Translations under genes and position numbers: made by a program
Assembly: GCF_000379525.1 (NCBI RefSeq)
Contig: NZ_KB902491.1
Coordinates: 1 to 64,000, forward strand
From: Lamprocystis purpurea DSM 4197
GTDB taxonomy: Bacteria; Pseudomonadota; Gammaproteobacteria; Chromatiales; Chromatiaceae
Length of the DNA stretch: 64,000 nucleotides
Direction: 5' to 3'
In this document: piece by piece, positions 1-10,264 of the stretch
How positions within the stretch are numbered: position 1 is the stretch's first letter
Layout: every line of letters starts with the position of its first letter
Notes under the pieces: generated by a model
What the model was told of the DNA's origin: nothing
Database searches by the model: none
What the model saw: only the letters and a program-made list of their open reading frames with translations

Positions 1-2
1 TG

Positions 3-77
3 GCGCTGGGACACGTCAAAGCCGGTCGCCTCGAACAAATGCGTTCGCTGGTTCAGCCCATCCCCGCGACCGGATAG
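3..77 (+). CDS. C-terminal end of a gene cut by the window edge
   Basis: The plus-strand frame is open from the window start and ends at a TAG at 75-77, giving 24 residues that end in PIPATG. Codon choice is GC-rich like the other genes here, but the piece is too short to recognise. It could be a chance open frame. Confidence 0.3.
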   Translation, partial: ALGHVKAGRLEQMRSLVQPIPATG

Positions 78-153
78 CCCCTCACCGACTGCCACGTCCG
101 GCCAGGCCGCTCGCGCGTCGCCTGCGGGCGCGGCTGTCCGCGGGACAGGGTTG

Positions 154-170
154 TTGAGAATAATTCTCAA
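154..170. promoter_or_regulatory. Perfect 17-bp palindrome resembling a Fur box
   Basis: The site is TTGAGAAT-A-ATTCTCAA, a perfect 8+1+8 inverted repeat. Its centre TGAGAATAATTCTCA matches the 7-1-7 Fur consensus TGATAATNATTATCA except for one symmetric substitution per half. It lies at the end of the broken SDR frame and has no clear gene to control on either side within the window, so it may be an orphan left by a rearrangement. Confidence 0.45.
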
Positions 171-622
171 ATGGGCGCCCCGGCGACCCGATTTCGCCGA
201 TGCTCGCCAGGAAATGCCTGTGCGTCAGCCCACCTGGCGCCGACCCCGGGTTCCGGCGCGTCCGCGAAAAACGCCGCAGCGCAAATGTCTCGCATTGCAG
301 CCGTATTGACCAGAATGTCGAGGCCGCCGAAGGTGTCGCTCACCTGCGCGAACATCGCGCGGACCTCGGCCTCGCTGCCCAGGTCAGCCTCGACACCGAA
401 GGCTTGGCCTCCGGCTGCCGCGATCTCGCCGACCAGGCGCTCGGTCGCCGCGGCGGCGCCCGCATGGTTGATCGCCAGCCGCGCCCCGGCCGCGGCCAAG
501 GCCCTGGCGATACCCGCGCCTAGCCCGGCGTCGGCAGCGGTCACGAGCGCCCGCTGTCCGGCGAGGATCTGACCGTAGCCCGGCGGTCTGGCCGTCACAC
601 GACAGGACACGGATGGGTCCAT
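167..622 (-). pseudogene. Truncated short-chain dehydrogenase/reductase (SDR)
   Basis: From ATG 622 the frame reads a classical SDR N-terminus: a Rossmann glycine motif (TAADAGLGAGIA, normally TGxxxGIG) and later LDILVNTAA, the NNAG-like strand-4 motif. After that the similarity breaks up and the frame stops at 167, before the catalytic Ser-Tyr-Lys region. A stretch resembling the next SDR segment (LTxxHFLA) appears in another frame near 205-230, which suggests a frameshift as well as loss of the 3' half. Its start overlaps the stop of the DoxX gene as ATGA, so it was once translationally coupled to the bufferin operon. Not expected to be an active enzyme. Confidence 0.65.
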
Positions 623-1098
623 CACCCGCGGCGCCGGCCGAGCAGGCGATTCCCAAGCAGGTCGTCCAAGGAGAACCGTCCTGGACCAAAGGCCACGATG
701 GCCAAGAGCAGCGCGCCCCAATAGAAGTGGTCGTTGATGGCCGCCGGACACTCGAAACCGAAGAGGGCCGGGTAGCTGATGACCGCCATCGCATTGACCA
801 CGAAGAGCCCGAGTGCGGCGGGCCGGGACAGCAGGCCGACGAACAACAGCACCGGGAAGACCAATTCGCCGAAGGTGCCGGCGACCGCCGCGAGATCCGG
901 CGGGAGCAGGGGCACCGCGTACTCGTCGCGAAACAGTGCCAGGGTGCTCTCCCAGTCCTTGATCTTGGTCAATCCCGCCTTGAAGAACTGCCAGCCCACA
1001 TAGAGCCGGATGGTCAGCGCCCACAGGCCGCCGCCCCAGTCGGTCAGGGCGGCATAGCCACGGGTCAGCAAGGAATCAGGATGCGGCATCGCGCTCAT
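622..1098 (-). CDS. bufD: DoxX-family membrane protein, BufD of bufferin operon
   Basis: 158 residues with about four hydrophobic helices, including LWALTIRLYVGWQFFKAG and a LVFPVLLFVGLLSRPAALGLF segment; this is the pattern of the DoxX/DUF417 family of small inner-membrane proteins. Start ATG 1098 (MSAMPHPD) overlaps the 3' end of bufC by 23 bp. DoxX proteins are the usual fourth gene of bufferin operons, where they probably help electron supply or export during maturation of the peptide; the exact role is not established by the sequence. The gene ends at 622 in an ATGA overlap with the broken SDR gene. Confidence 0.85.
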   Translation of the reverse strand: MSAMPHPDSLLTRGYAALTDWGGGLWALTIRLYVGWQFFKAGLTKIKDWESTLALFRDEYAVPLLPPDLAAVAGTFGELVFPVLLFVGLLSRPAALGLFVVNAMAVISYPALFGFECPAAINDHFYWGALLLAIVAFGPGRFSLDDLLGNRLLGRRRG

Positions 1099-1882
1099 GG
1101 GGAATCTCTCGGTTGGGTTGCGAATTCGGGACTGATGCAAAGGCCCCCGCACCCAGCCACCGCGGGACGGCCTGGGCGGGATCGAAATCCGGATCGGCGT
1201 CACCGCCCTGCTCCAGCGCCTCACCAAGGGTCTCGCCCCGGTCGATCGCCCGCAGGGCCGCCAGTTCCCCGGCGCTGAGGGGCATGACTTCGGCGCGCCA
1301 ACGCGGACGACAGACCAGGATTCGGCTGGTCTGCGCCAGGTCCTCGGGCCAGGGCGCTCCGGAGGGCGCGTGGGCCTGCCGGATGCCCAGCACGTCCCAG
1401 GGGGACTCGACCAGGGTGCAGGCCCCGTGGAGCGCAAGCCGCAGCCCGTCGAGTCCTGCGATCCCCAGGGCCGCCAGGGTCTGGGGGGTCAGGTGCGGGG
1501 TGTCCCGCGCGTAGTGTGCTTGGTGCAGCCCCCACTCCAGCCGCGCCATGTCGGGCAAATAGGGGTAGTCGGCGACCGGCGGGAAGTGCTCAAGAAAGCC
1601 GGCAAGGAGCTGCCCAAAGCGGTTCAGATCCCCTTCGGTGAGGGGCACGGCACGACCGTACTCACGGGCCAGTGCCCGAAAAAACTCCTCGCCCACCAGT
1701 GCCTTGATCACCGGATAGGCGTTTGCCAGCGCCCGCTCCCAGTTGGCGGTGAGGTTGCCGCGGTACAAGGCGAAGCGCCGCGCCATCAAGTCCGGTGCGC
1801 CGCGGAAGAGTCGTCCGGGGTCGCCGCCGGGAGCGAGCAGGGCGGCGGCAAAGCGGGCCTGGAGCTGCTTAAGCTCAGCCAT
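1076..1882 (-). CDS. bufC: BufC, DUF2063 partner protein of the MNIO enzyme
   Basis: 268 residues. The N-terminal part ([65 protein letters not shown]) is the DUF2063 domain (PF09836). In MNIO-dependent RiPP systems this protein works as the substrate-binding partner that presents the precursor peptide to the DUF692 oxidase. ATG 1882 is chosen because it overlaps the bufB stop by 8 bp, a normal coupling. It follows bufB and precedes the DoxX gene in one transcription unit. Confidence 0.9.
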   Translation of the reverse strand: MAELKQLQARFAAALLAPGGDPGRLFRGAPDLMARRFALYRGNLTANWERALANAYPVIKALVGEEFFRALAREYGRAVPLTEGDLNRFGQLLAGFLEHFPPVADYPYLPDMARLEWGLHQAHYARDTPHLTPQTLAALGIAGLDGLRLALHGACTLVESPWDVLGIRQAHAPSGAPWPEDLAQTSRILVCRPRWRAEVMPLSAGELAALRAIDRGETLGEALEQGGDADPDFDPAQAVPRWLGAGAFASVPNSQPNREIPHERDAAS

Positions 1883-2723
1883 GGGCCGGTTCCGGTGACA
1901 GCACCCGTGCCGCCACGGCGCGGGCTTTCCGGGCCTCGGCAAGCAGCACGGGCAGGGCCGGGATGTCCGTGTCCCACTCGATCAGGGTGGGCAGGGCGCC
2001 GAACCGGGCGACGCAGTCGGCATAGAGTGCCCAGACGACCTCAGCCACCGGGGCACCGTGGTGGTCGATCACCGCGTCCTCGGTCACCAGGTGCCCGGCC
2101 AGGTGGATTTCGCCCACCGCGGTGAGGTCGAGCGCCGCCATGGCGGCCCGGGCGTCCTCGCCGTGGTTGCACGCGTTGACGTACAGGTTGTTTACGTCCA
2201 GCAGCACGCCGCAGCCGGTGCGCTGTGCCACCTCGTTCAGGAATTCGGTCTCGCCTAAGGTGTCCGCGGCGAATCTCAAATGCGTGGAGACGTTCTCCAG
2301 CAGGATCTGTCCCAGCAGGTCCTGGGCCTGGTCCACCCGGGCACAGACCAATGTCAGCGCCTCCTGCGTCAGCGGCAGGGGCAGCAGGTCAGTGAGGTGA
2401 CGGCCAGGGACCGCCGACCAGCACAGATGTTCGGAGATGCGCGCCGGCGCGAACCGTCGTGCCACCGCGGCGACCCGGTCGAGATGGGCCGCGAAATGCG
2501 CGTCGCTCGCCGAGCCTAGCCCGAGTCCGACGCCGTGCAGACTCAACGGATAATCCGGACGCAGGGTCTCCAACACATGAAGGTCCCAGCCGCCGGCGCC
2601 GAAGTAGTTCTCGGTGTGCACTTCGATCCAGTCCACCACCGGGCGCTGGTCCAGGAAATCACGATAGTGGCAGGCCCGCAGGCCGACGCCGAAGCCGTCC
2701 AGGGTAGGGGGGTGAGGTCGCAT
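1875..2723 (-). CDS. bufB: BufB, multinuclear non-heme iron oxidase (MNIO, DUF692)
   Basis: 282 residues, full length for the DUF692 family (PF05114), a TIM-barrel enzyme with two or three irons. Visible family motifs are [80 protein letters not shown] and LIEWDTDIP; the His, Asp and Glu residues in these motifs are the metal ligands. In bufferin systems BufB converts precursor cysteines to thiooxazole-type heterocycles that bind copper. Encoded 67 bp downstream of the precursor gene and overlapping bufC. Confidence 0.93.
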   Translation of the reverse strand: MRPHPPTLDGFGVGLRACHYRDFLDQRPVVDWIEVHTENYFGAGGWDLHVLETLRPDYPLSLHGVGLGLGSASDAHFAAHLDRVAAVARRFAPARISEHLCWSAVPGRHLTDLLPLPLTQEALTLVCARVDQAQDLLGQILLENVSTHLRFAADTLGETEFLNEVAQRTGCGVLLDVNNLYVNACNHGEDARAAMAALDLTAVGEIHLAGHLVTEDAVIDHHGAPVAEVVWALYADCVARFGALPTLIEWDTDIPALPVLLAEARKARAVAARVLSPEPAHG

Positions 2724-2790
2724 GGCGGGGTCCGGGTGCGGGCCGGGGCCGAGGGTGCGCGGCAGCGCAACGCCGGCCCCAGGGGCCGCC

Positions 2791-3054
2791 TTACTTCTTG
2801 GCCGCGGCGGTCAGCTTGCCGCCCATCTCTTCGCAGGTGCCCTTGGCGACGTACTTCCACTCGTTGGGGTCATTGTCGGTCTTGTTCTGACCGGCGCAGG
2901 AGTGGGTGCCGGTGGCGTTGGCACAGTCGTTGGCGCCGGCCTTGGCGACGCCGAAGCACTTGTCCTTGCCGTCCTGAGCGGCCTGGGCAAGGTTGCCGCC
3001 CATGGTGGCGACAGCGGCAAGGGTAGCGGCGAGCAGAAGGTCACGCTTGGTCAT
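2791..3054 (-). CDS. bufA: BufA, DUF2282 bufferin precursor
   Basis: 87 residues. Residues 1-25 form a signal peptide ([15 protein letters not shown], cleavage likely after AQA). The mature part carries cysteines 33, 44, 53 and 74, with DGKDKCFG matching the EGKEKCYG-type motif of DUF2282 (BufA1) peptides. These are secreted copper-storing RiPPs whose cysteines are modified by BufB/BufC. It is first in the operon, and its promoter must lie in the 400 bp upstream shared with the divergent STAND gene. A copper-induced, sequestering role in the periplasm follows from the family; copper control is not shown directly here. Confidence 0.92.
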   Translation of the reverse strand: MTKRDLLLAATLAAVATMGGNLAQAAQDGKDKCFGVAKAGANDCANATGTHSCAGQNKTDNDPNEWKYVAKGTCEEMGGKLTAAAKK

Positions 3055-3162
3055 GGGATCGTCTCCGATAAAAAAGGTTGAAACGGATGGTCAGGAATCG
3101 TCGTTCTATTTGCGAAGGCCGGGAAGGCCCCCCGCATCGCGCCGGCCGGGGCCGTCGCCTGG

Positions 3163-3178
3163 GTCAAGCGGGCTTGAC
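3163..3178. promoter_or_regulatory. 16-bp inverted repeat upstream of bufA (possible operator)
   Basis: GTCAAGC-GG-GCTTGAC is a perfect 7+2+7 palindrome, 109 bp before the bufA start. It lies in the 400-bp gap between bufA and the divergent STAND gene. On the plus strand its right arm gives TTGACA, a perfect -35 hexamer, but no good -10 follows. A metal- or redox-responsive operator is possible. The rest of the gap shows nothing else convincing. Confidence 0.35.
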
Positions 3179-3453
3179 ACATTGGTTAATACAAAACATG
3201 TGCCAGATCGATCTTGCTGCTGGCGAAGCTGAAGAGATTTAAGGAAAACAGAGCGTTGGATTGATGTCGGGTGCCGTGCGCGGGCGGTATGCGCGGCCGG
3301 CAGGCCCACGCTATTTCGCGGCCGCCACGCTCCGGCGTGGCGATGGGGCTGGGGATGGACGTCGAGTGCCGGGTCACGATTGCCGCCCGCCGCCCCCTGC
3401 GTCAGACTCGCGCATCGTCCTTACTGGAGCCTCAACCCTCGCGGGAGACCCTC

Positions 3454-5154
3454 ATGTCACCAGCGCCCGACCAGCCGCCCACGCCCGAGCCGAACCTGGA
3501 GCCGAACCCGGAGCCGAACCCCGAGCGGCCGCGTGGTCGTCCCACGCCTCGCGGCCGCCCGCGGGCCAACCGCGTCTTCACCAACCGCGACCGGCCCATC
3601 GCCGCCTTTGACCGTGCGCACACTACGCTGGCGGCGGACGAACACCGCATCCTCGGTTTCTACGGCGTCGGCGGCCAGGGCAAGACGGCGCTACGCCGAC
3701 ACCTGATGCAACGGCTGGGCACCGCGGGCGACCCGGGACACCGCTTCGGCGTGCTCGATTTCCACGTCGAGTCCTGCCGTGAGCCGGCCCGCGGCCTGCT
3801 GGCCCTGCGGCGGTCGCTGCGTGACTCCGGGGCCTTGCGCTGCGACACCTTCGATGTCGCCATCGCCCGCTTCTGGGCACGGGCCTATCCCGGCGAGGAC
3901 GTGACCCGTGCACTGGGTGACCTGCTCGGCGGCCTGCTCGATGGGGCACCCGATTGGCTCGACTTGGTCGAGGATCTCCCGGCCGGTCTCGGTCTGGGCG
4001 TTAAGGTCATCAACTGCATCCGCCAGCGACTCAAGGAGGAAGGCGCCGAAGCCGCCTGCGCCGCCCTGCGCGATCTGGAACATCTGGAGCCCGACCAGAT
4101 CGCTGAGCAACTGCCCGGGTTCTTGGGCCTGGACCTTCAATCCCACCGCGCCCGTCACCCGCGGTCCCCGGCACCGGTGTGCTTCATCGACACGTACGAG
4201 GCATTGTGGAGCGCGGCACCGGACAAGACCGGGCTCGCCGCCCTGGAGACCGACGCCTGGGTCCGCGACCTGGTCGCCGGAGCCCCCGGCGTGGTCTTCG
4301 TGATCCTGGGGCGCGAGCGCCTGACCTGGGACCAACGCTTCCCGCACCACTGGGCGAGCCGGTTGGACGACCAGCACCTGCTCAGTGGACTCGCCGCGGC
4401 CGATGCCGACCGCTTGCTTGCCGGCATTCCCATCCCGGACCTGCACGTGCGCCGGGCCATCATCCGCGGTGCCGGCAGCAGCGACCCGTCCGGCCCCGGC
4501 GACCAGGGCGCCCACCCCTTCTACCTGGATTTGGCCATCGACACCTGGCTCGACCTGTTGGCCGCCGGCGGGCGGACCCCGATTCCGGCCGACTTCGGTG
4601 CCACCCATCCCGAGGTCCTGGCCCGCTTCCTGCGCCACCGGACCCCGGCCGAGCAGGAGGCGCTCAAGGTTTTGGCCGGTCCCGCCGCCTTCGATCGGGA
4701 GGTTTTCGCCGCCCTGCTGACGCGATTCCGCATCCCCTATCCGCTGACCGCCTTCGAAGACCTCTGCGACCTCTCCATCATCGAGCCCGGCGCCGACGGA
4801 TGCTTTCGGCTGCACGGACTGATGCGCTCGCACCTCCTCGCGGCCCTGCCGCCGGGGCTTCGTACGGAACTCGACGCCTGGCTCTTCGACTGGTTCGATG
4901 CCCGCTGCCAGCCCGCGGGACCGCGGGATATCACGCCCGCCCACGCCGCCGCCCTGCGTGAGGCCGTCGCCCACCGCGACACCGCGGATACGCAAGCGGC
5001 GCTGGGCTGGTTCTGGCAGCGTTGGCGTGTCTTCTATGATGCCGCCCGCCACACCCTGCTGGAGCCACTGGTCCGCTGGGCACTCGCTCTCGCCGAGTCG
5101 CGGCTGGGTGCGGATCACCCCGAAACCGCCGTCGCGCTGAACAACAAGGCTTAG
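3454..5154 (+). CDS. STAND-class P-loop NTPase, cut short at its TPR region
   Basis: 566 residues from ATG 3454, preceded by GGGAGA. The N-terminus is Pro/Glu-rich with short repeats (PEPNLEPNPEPNPE) and a basic stretch (RGRPTPRGRPRANR). Walker A GVGGQGKT is at residues 71-78; VCFIDTYEAL is a Walker B-like strand and VVFVILGRERL a sensor-like strand, followed by winged-helix-type sequence (GCFRLHGLMRSHLL). The end, ADHPETAVALNNKA-stop, is the first half of a tetratricopeptide repeat of the kind found in long arrays in STAND proteins. The array is missing, so this is either a short form or a truncated remnant. STAND proteins act as signalling or defence switches; no effector domain is visible. 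Confidence 0.75.
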   Translation: MSPAPDQPPTPEPNLEPNPEPNPERPRGRPTPRGRPRANRVFTNRDRPIAAFDRAHTTLAADEHRILGFYGVGGQGKTALRRHLMQRLGTAGDPGHRFGVLDFHVESCREPARGLLALRRSLRDSGALRCDTFDVAIARFWARAYPGEDVTRALGDLLGGLLDGAPDWLDLVEDLPAGLGLGVKVINCIRQRLKEEGAEAACAALRDLEHLEPDQIAEQLPGFLGLDLQSHRARHPRSPAPVCFIDTYEALWSAAPDKTGLAALETDAWVRDLVAGAPGVVFVILGRERLTWDQRFPHHWASRLDDQHLLSGLAAADADRLLAGIPIPDLHVRRAIIRGAGSSDPSGPGDQGAHPFYLDLAIDTWLDLLAAGGRTPIPADFGATHPEVLARFLRHRTPAEQEALKVLAGPAAFDREVFAALLTRFRIPYPLTAFEDLCDLSIIEPGADGCFRLHGLMRSHLLAALPPGLRTELDAWLFDWFDARCQPAGPRDITPAHAAALREAVAHRDTADTQAALGWFWQRWRVFYDAARHTLLEPLVRWALALAESRLGADHPETAVALNNKA

Positions 5155-5382
5155 CGGACGATGTCTTCGCTGACCGGGGCGACGCGACCGGAGGTCGACG
5201 CTTTAGCGGGCGGCGGCGCCGCGTTCGGCGGAAACCCAGACCTCCGGTCTGTTGTGCGGGTGCGGCAAGATCCGCGGGGGGCTGAAGGGGCGACTGAAGT
5301 CGCCCCTACAAGGTGGTACCTCTGTTACGCGAACTCATCTTTAGTCTTCTGTTCCGTTGCAGCCACGACCAAGGGCCAGGGT
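5155..5382. other. Intergenic gap with a 20-bp palindrome
   Basis: No TPR continuation is recognisable after the STAND stop. At 5287-5306 there is GGGGCGACT-GA-AGTCGCCCC, a perfect 9+2+9 palindrome followed by TACAA. It resembles the core of the repeat at 7608-7688, which also has GTAGGGGCG next to a palindrome. The gap separates the convergent STAND and sigma-54 activator genes, so the hairpin could end transcription from both sides. Confidence 0.5.
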
Positions 5383-7269
<1,887 letters not shown>

Positions 7270-7465
7270 CTGCTGCCTCTAACCGCCATAGGGATGTAAG
7301 GGCGAGGCCCCCCGAGTTCGGCCGGGGGTGCGCGGCCCGATCCGTTACCCGTACCCGCCGACAATCGTTGCCGACCGGTCGACAGCAGGAGCAGGGTGCG
7401 CCCCTGCGCCCCCGCGGTCGCATCCGGGCCTGCGATCCGAACCCGGCCAGTGCCGGCCATGGTAC

Positions 7466-7483
7466 CCCGCGATATGTCGCGGG
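7466..7483. promoter_or_regulatory. Inverted repeat, candidate enhancer site for the adjacent activator
   Basis: CCCGCGA-TATG-TCGCGGG is a perfect 7+4+7 palindrome in the gap between the divergent activator and msr genes. It lies 94 bp upstream of the -24 element at 7577, the distance range typical of enhancer sites of sigma-54 activators. Assignment to this activator is inference. Confidence 0.4.
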
Positions 7484-7576
7484 ACCACCGCTATCCGTGG
7501 CCTGGTGCGCGCGGCACGCCGGCTGAATTTTTCATTTTACGATTTTCTTTCATTGGCTTAACGTCCTTTCTTGCGA

Positions 7577-7592
7577 TGGCACGACGCCTGCT
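7577..7592 (+). promoter_or_regulatory. Sigma-54 (-24/-12) promoter upstream of the msr fusion
   Basis: TGGCACG-ACGC-CTGCT matches the consensus TGGCACGNNNNTTGCW at every defined position except the first T of the -12 block; the GG and GC pairs and their spacing are intact. It points to the gene at 7822, giving a leader of about 220 bp that contains the 7608-7688 repeat. rpoN itself is at 15666-17150. Confidence 0.65.
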
Positions 7593-7607
7593 ATAGCGTT
7601 CGCACCG

Positions 7608-7688
7608 GATATCCAGACGAACCTTCGTGTAGGGGCGGGTTTGAAACCCGCCCCGACATCCCGTTATCACGTCCGAAGGCCATCACTG
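7608..7688 (+). repeat. Dispersed palindromic repeat, copy A
   Basis: About 80 bp beginning GATATCCAGAC, then GTGTAGGGG leading into a perfect palindrome (GGGGCGGGTTT-G-AAACCCGCCCC), then TTATCACGTCCGAA and ending ATCACTG. The same element occurs in opposite orientation at 45016-45095 with few differences and one indel. It falls in the untranslated leader of the msr gene. Confidence 0.8.
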
Positions 7689-7821
7689 GCTTGCAGTACG
7701 GTTCGCTTGCCGAGGCGTCCAAGGTCCTTGAGCCTTCGTTCAAGTGCTGCCACAACCCGCGAGCGTGCGCGCAAACGTCGGGACCGACTCATCCATCCAC
7801 CAACGCAGAGCTTTCTATTTC

Positions 7822-9075
7822 ATGATCAAATCGATAATCGCAGCGGGGCTTTTTCTCATGTCATCACTGGCGAACGCGGAAACCATCGTCCTCGGCATGG
7901 GGTGCTTCTGGGGCGCAGAGAAACGGATGGCGGAGCTGCCCGGCGTGCTCGACGTCGAGAGCGGCTACGCCAATGGGGACGTGCCCGGCACCTACGAGGC
8001 CGTGCTCGCCCATGAACGACGCCTCAAGGCGGGCAAGGCCGGCGGTCGCAACCATGCCGAGGTGATCAAGGTGACCTTCGACCCGAAGACGGTCGGTCTG
8101 GAGCAGGTGCTCGCGCGCTTCTGGGAGAGCCACGATCCCACCCAAGGCGACCGCCAGGGGAACGATGTCGGCAGCAATTACCGCAGCGCCATCTACACCA
8201 ACGATGACGCCCAACTGGCGGTCGCGCAGCGGACCCGCGACACCTACCAGGCGGCGCTCAAGGACGCCGGTCGCGGTGCCATCACCTCCGAGATCGCGCC
8301 GCTGAAGGTCTATTTCAGTGCCGAGGACTACCACCAGGACTACCTGAAGAAGAACCCGGATGGCTACTGCGGCCTCGGCGGCACCGGCGTGAAATACCCA
8401 GGCTCAGTGCAGTCGGCCACGGCGTCCGCGCCGGCCAAGCCCCTCGACCCCAAGGCCCTCAACGCGAAACGCCAGTTGATCGTCTTCGAGGCCGAGGACT
8501 GCGCCTACTGCAAGCAGTTCAAGGCCGAGGTCCTTGACGGCTGGCGGTCGGAGGTGGGCATCGCCCGCACCCTGAGTGTCGAGCCGCCGGCGGGCTGGAA
8601 ACTGGAAAAGGCGCTGTTCGCCACGCCGACCATCGTGTTGTTCGAGAACGGCCGTGAGGTCTCGCGCTTTACCGGCTGGCAAGGCGATCAGCCGCGCTTC
8701 TGGAAATGGCTCGGTTTCCAGTTGCTCACGCCCGAGCAGCAGCAGATCGCCTTCGAACAAGGCACCGAGCGGCCCGGCTCCGGTTCGCACCTCGACGAGA
8801 AGCGTCCCGGCACCTTCGTCGATCCGATCACCGGCGCGGCGCTGTTCCGCAGCGACACCAAGTTCGACAGCGGCACCGGCTGGCCGAGCTTCTTCAACCC
8901 GCTGCCCGGGGCGCTCACCGAGCATACCGACAATGCCCACGGCATGCGCCGCGTCGAGGTCAGGAGCGCCAGCTCCGGCATTCACTTAGGCCATGTCTTC
9001 GATGACGGCCCACCGCCCACCGGCAAACGTTACTGCATCAACGGAAACGTGCTGAAATTCGTGCCGGATCATTGA
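7822..9075 (+). CDS. msrAB: Secreted MsrA-thioredoxin-MsrB fusion
   Basis: 417 residues from ATG 7822, chosen because it starts a signal peptide (IIAAGLFLMSSLANA, cut after residue 19). MsrA domain with catalytic GCFW (Cys28) and the YHQDY motif; then a thioredoxin-like segment with CAYC (Cys227/Cys230); then MsrB with GTGWPSFF and catalytic RYCIN (Cys405). It repairs both methionine sulfoxide diastereomers outside the cytoplasm, and the middle domain probably carries reducing power. The order MsrA-Trx-MsrB differs from PilB of Neisseria, which has the thioredoxin domain first. A sigma-54 promoter and a divergent sigma-54 activator suggest control by an oxidative or related signal. Confidence 0.93.
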   Translation: MIKSIIAAGLFLMSSLANAETIVLGMGCFWGAEKRMAELPGVLDVESGYANGDVPGTYEAVLAHERRLKAGKAGGRNHAEVIKVTFDPKTVGLEQVLARFWESHDPTQGDRQGNDVGSNYRSAIYTNDDAQLAVAQRTRDTYQAALKDAGRGAITSEIAPLKVYFSAEDYHQDYLKKNPDGYCGLGGTGVKYPGSVQSATASAPAKPLDPKALNAKRQLIVFEAEDCAYCKQFKAEVLDGWRSEVGIARTLSVEPPAGWKLEKALFATPTIVLFENGREVSRFTGWQGDQPRFWKWLGFQLLTPEQQQIAFEQGTERPGSGSHLDEKRPGTFVDPITGAALFRSDTKFDSGTGWPSFFNPLPGALTEHTDNAHGMRRVEVRSASSGIHLGHVFDDGPPPTGKRYCINGNVLKFVPDH

Positions 9076-9550
9076 AGTGATCCATGACTGCATCCTCGGG
9101 TTGTGAAACTGTCCGGCCGCGTTTCGGGGGCTTGCCGGGGCGGACAGCCCCGCGACCCCCTCAACCGGCGCTTCGCCTGATGCCGATTAACAATACAAGG
9201 CATGCCACAGGCGATCCAGGCCAATGTGTGCCACCGAACGGATAAGCAGCTCCGTATAGGTGATGCTGACAGCCACGCATCGAGAGGAGATGTCGGCTAG
9301 CGTACAGACAGACGGCTCTGTGCGGGTGATGCTGCTCGTCAAGCATCGACAGCGCCGCTGTCGTTTCGGTAGCGTGAATTCCAACGGCCGTGTGGGCGAT
9401 AGGTGTTCAGGTGTTTTAAGTCATTGAGTTGCTTTGCATACGTCACGCTGCCGGTCTCGCAAGAACAGGCGGTTCCGAGTGTCGTGTGACCGATCAACAC
9501 CTAACGCGAACACAGCCTTTCCAAAACCAATTCTGAATAGGTAACGACAA
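9076..9550. other. Intergenic region with no supported gene
   Basis: A short GC stem (CGGGGC and GCCCCG around 9137-9153) after the msr stop may be a weak terminator, but it lacks a U-run. Composition is less GC-rich than the coding regions. The open frames here have no recognisable domains. Confidence 0.4.
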
Positions 9551-9691
9551 ATGAAAACCACATCGACAATCGCCCTTCTCAGCGCCATGATCTTGGTGCT
9601 GTTGCTCGCGGCGTGCAGCACTGCATCGAAGCACGAGCCGGCGCCATACGCCGCAGCCCCGACGTATGAGCCGAAACCGGATCGCAACTGA
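9551..9691 (+). CDS. 46-residue predicted lipoprotein
   Basis: ATG 9551 opens a 46-codon frame: Lys at position 3, a hydrophobic core (IALLSAMILVLLLAAC) with a lipobox LLAAC, Cys at residue 21, and a short Ser/Pro/Ala-rich tail ending PKPDRN. This is the architecture of small entericidin-like or unknown lipoproteins. AGGTAACGACAA lies directly before the start. It stands alone between the msr fusion and the PTS operon. Function unknown. Confidence 0.6.
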   Translation: MKTTSTIALLSAMILVLLLAACSTASKHEPAPYAAAPTYEPKPDRN

Positions 9692-10264
9692 TTGCTTCCC
9701 GGTCTTGGCAGTACTTGCTGCCAACGCCTGGACTCCAGCCGGCCGGTGCCTCGGCTGGCCGGAACCATGACCAAGGTCCTTCTTGTTGGCACAAACTTCC
9801 GGCACCATGGCAGTGACTGTAATGTTTTTCCGGCCCGTTGTGATCGGCTTCTTCGCTCTATCAGTCGGCCATACCGGTATGGTTGGTGCCGCCCCGTCAC
9901 AGATGTTTGTTGATGACGCTCAGGCGTCATCCGTTTCGATACGAAAAGTGGCCTTCCCTGGAGTGTCGACTCATGGTTTCGCCCGAATGGCCATCTGCCC
10001 ATGGTCATGCCGTTGCCAAGCTGGATCGACCGAGAAACGGCCTGGGAACCGCCTTTCGAACGTCTCAATGCTACCCCGCACTCCATCGACGAGCTATGCA
10101 ATACGCAGCCGCTTGACCTCGTGGGGCTAACGGCGTCCTCCGTTCAGTAAGCTTTCGAAATGCGTCGGCAATTTCGAAACGGCATTCATACCGCGGGCAT
10201 TGCTATCAGCAAGCCAACCAACAGGTCCAACAGGCGCAACGCGATGGCGGGGCCTTGGGAGCGG
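9692..10264. other. Intergenic region with a hairpin and a possible degraded exported-protein frame
   Basis: At 9912-9931 GATGACGC-TCAG-GCGTCATC forms a perfect 8-bp stem. A frame from ATG 9807 starts like a signal peptide (FFRPVVIGFFALSVG) but continues into sequence with no family resemblance, so it may be the start of a decayed gene. Nothing else is supported before the EI stop at 10265. Confidence 0.35.

Noticed and set aside
3190-3205. Sigma-54 promoter for bufA
   Set aside because: TGGCAC is perfect but the -12 element reads TTGTA, losing the critical GC. Kept only as a remark in a finding.
9421-10101. 226-codon minus-strand frame in the gap before the PTS operon
   Set aside because: Residue composition is not protein-like, no motif is recognisable, and it runs antisense to the well-formed lipoprotein gene at 9551.
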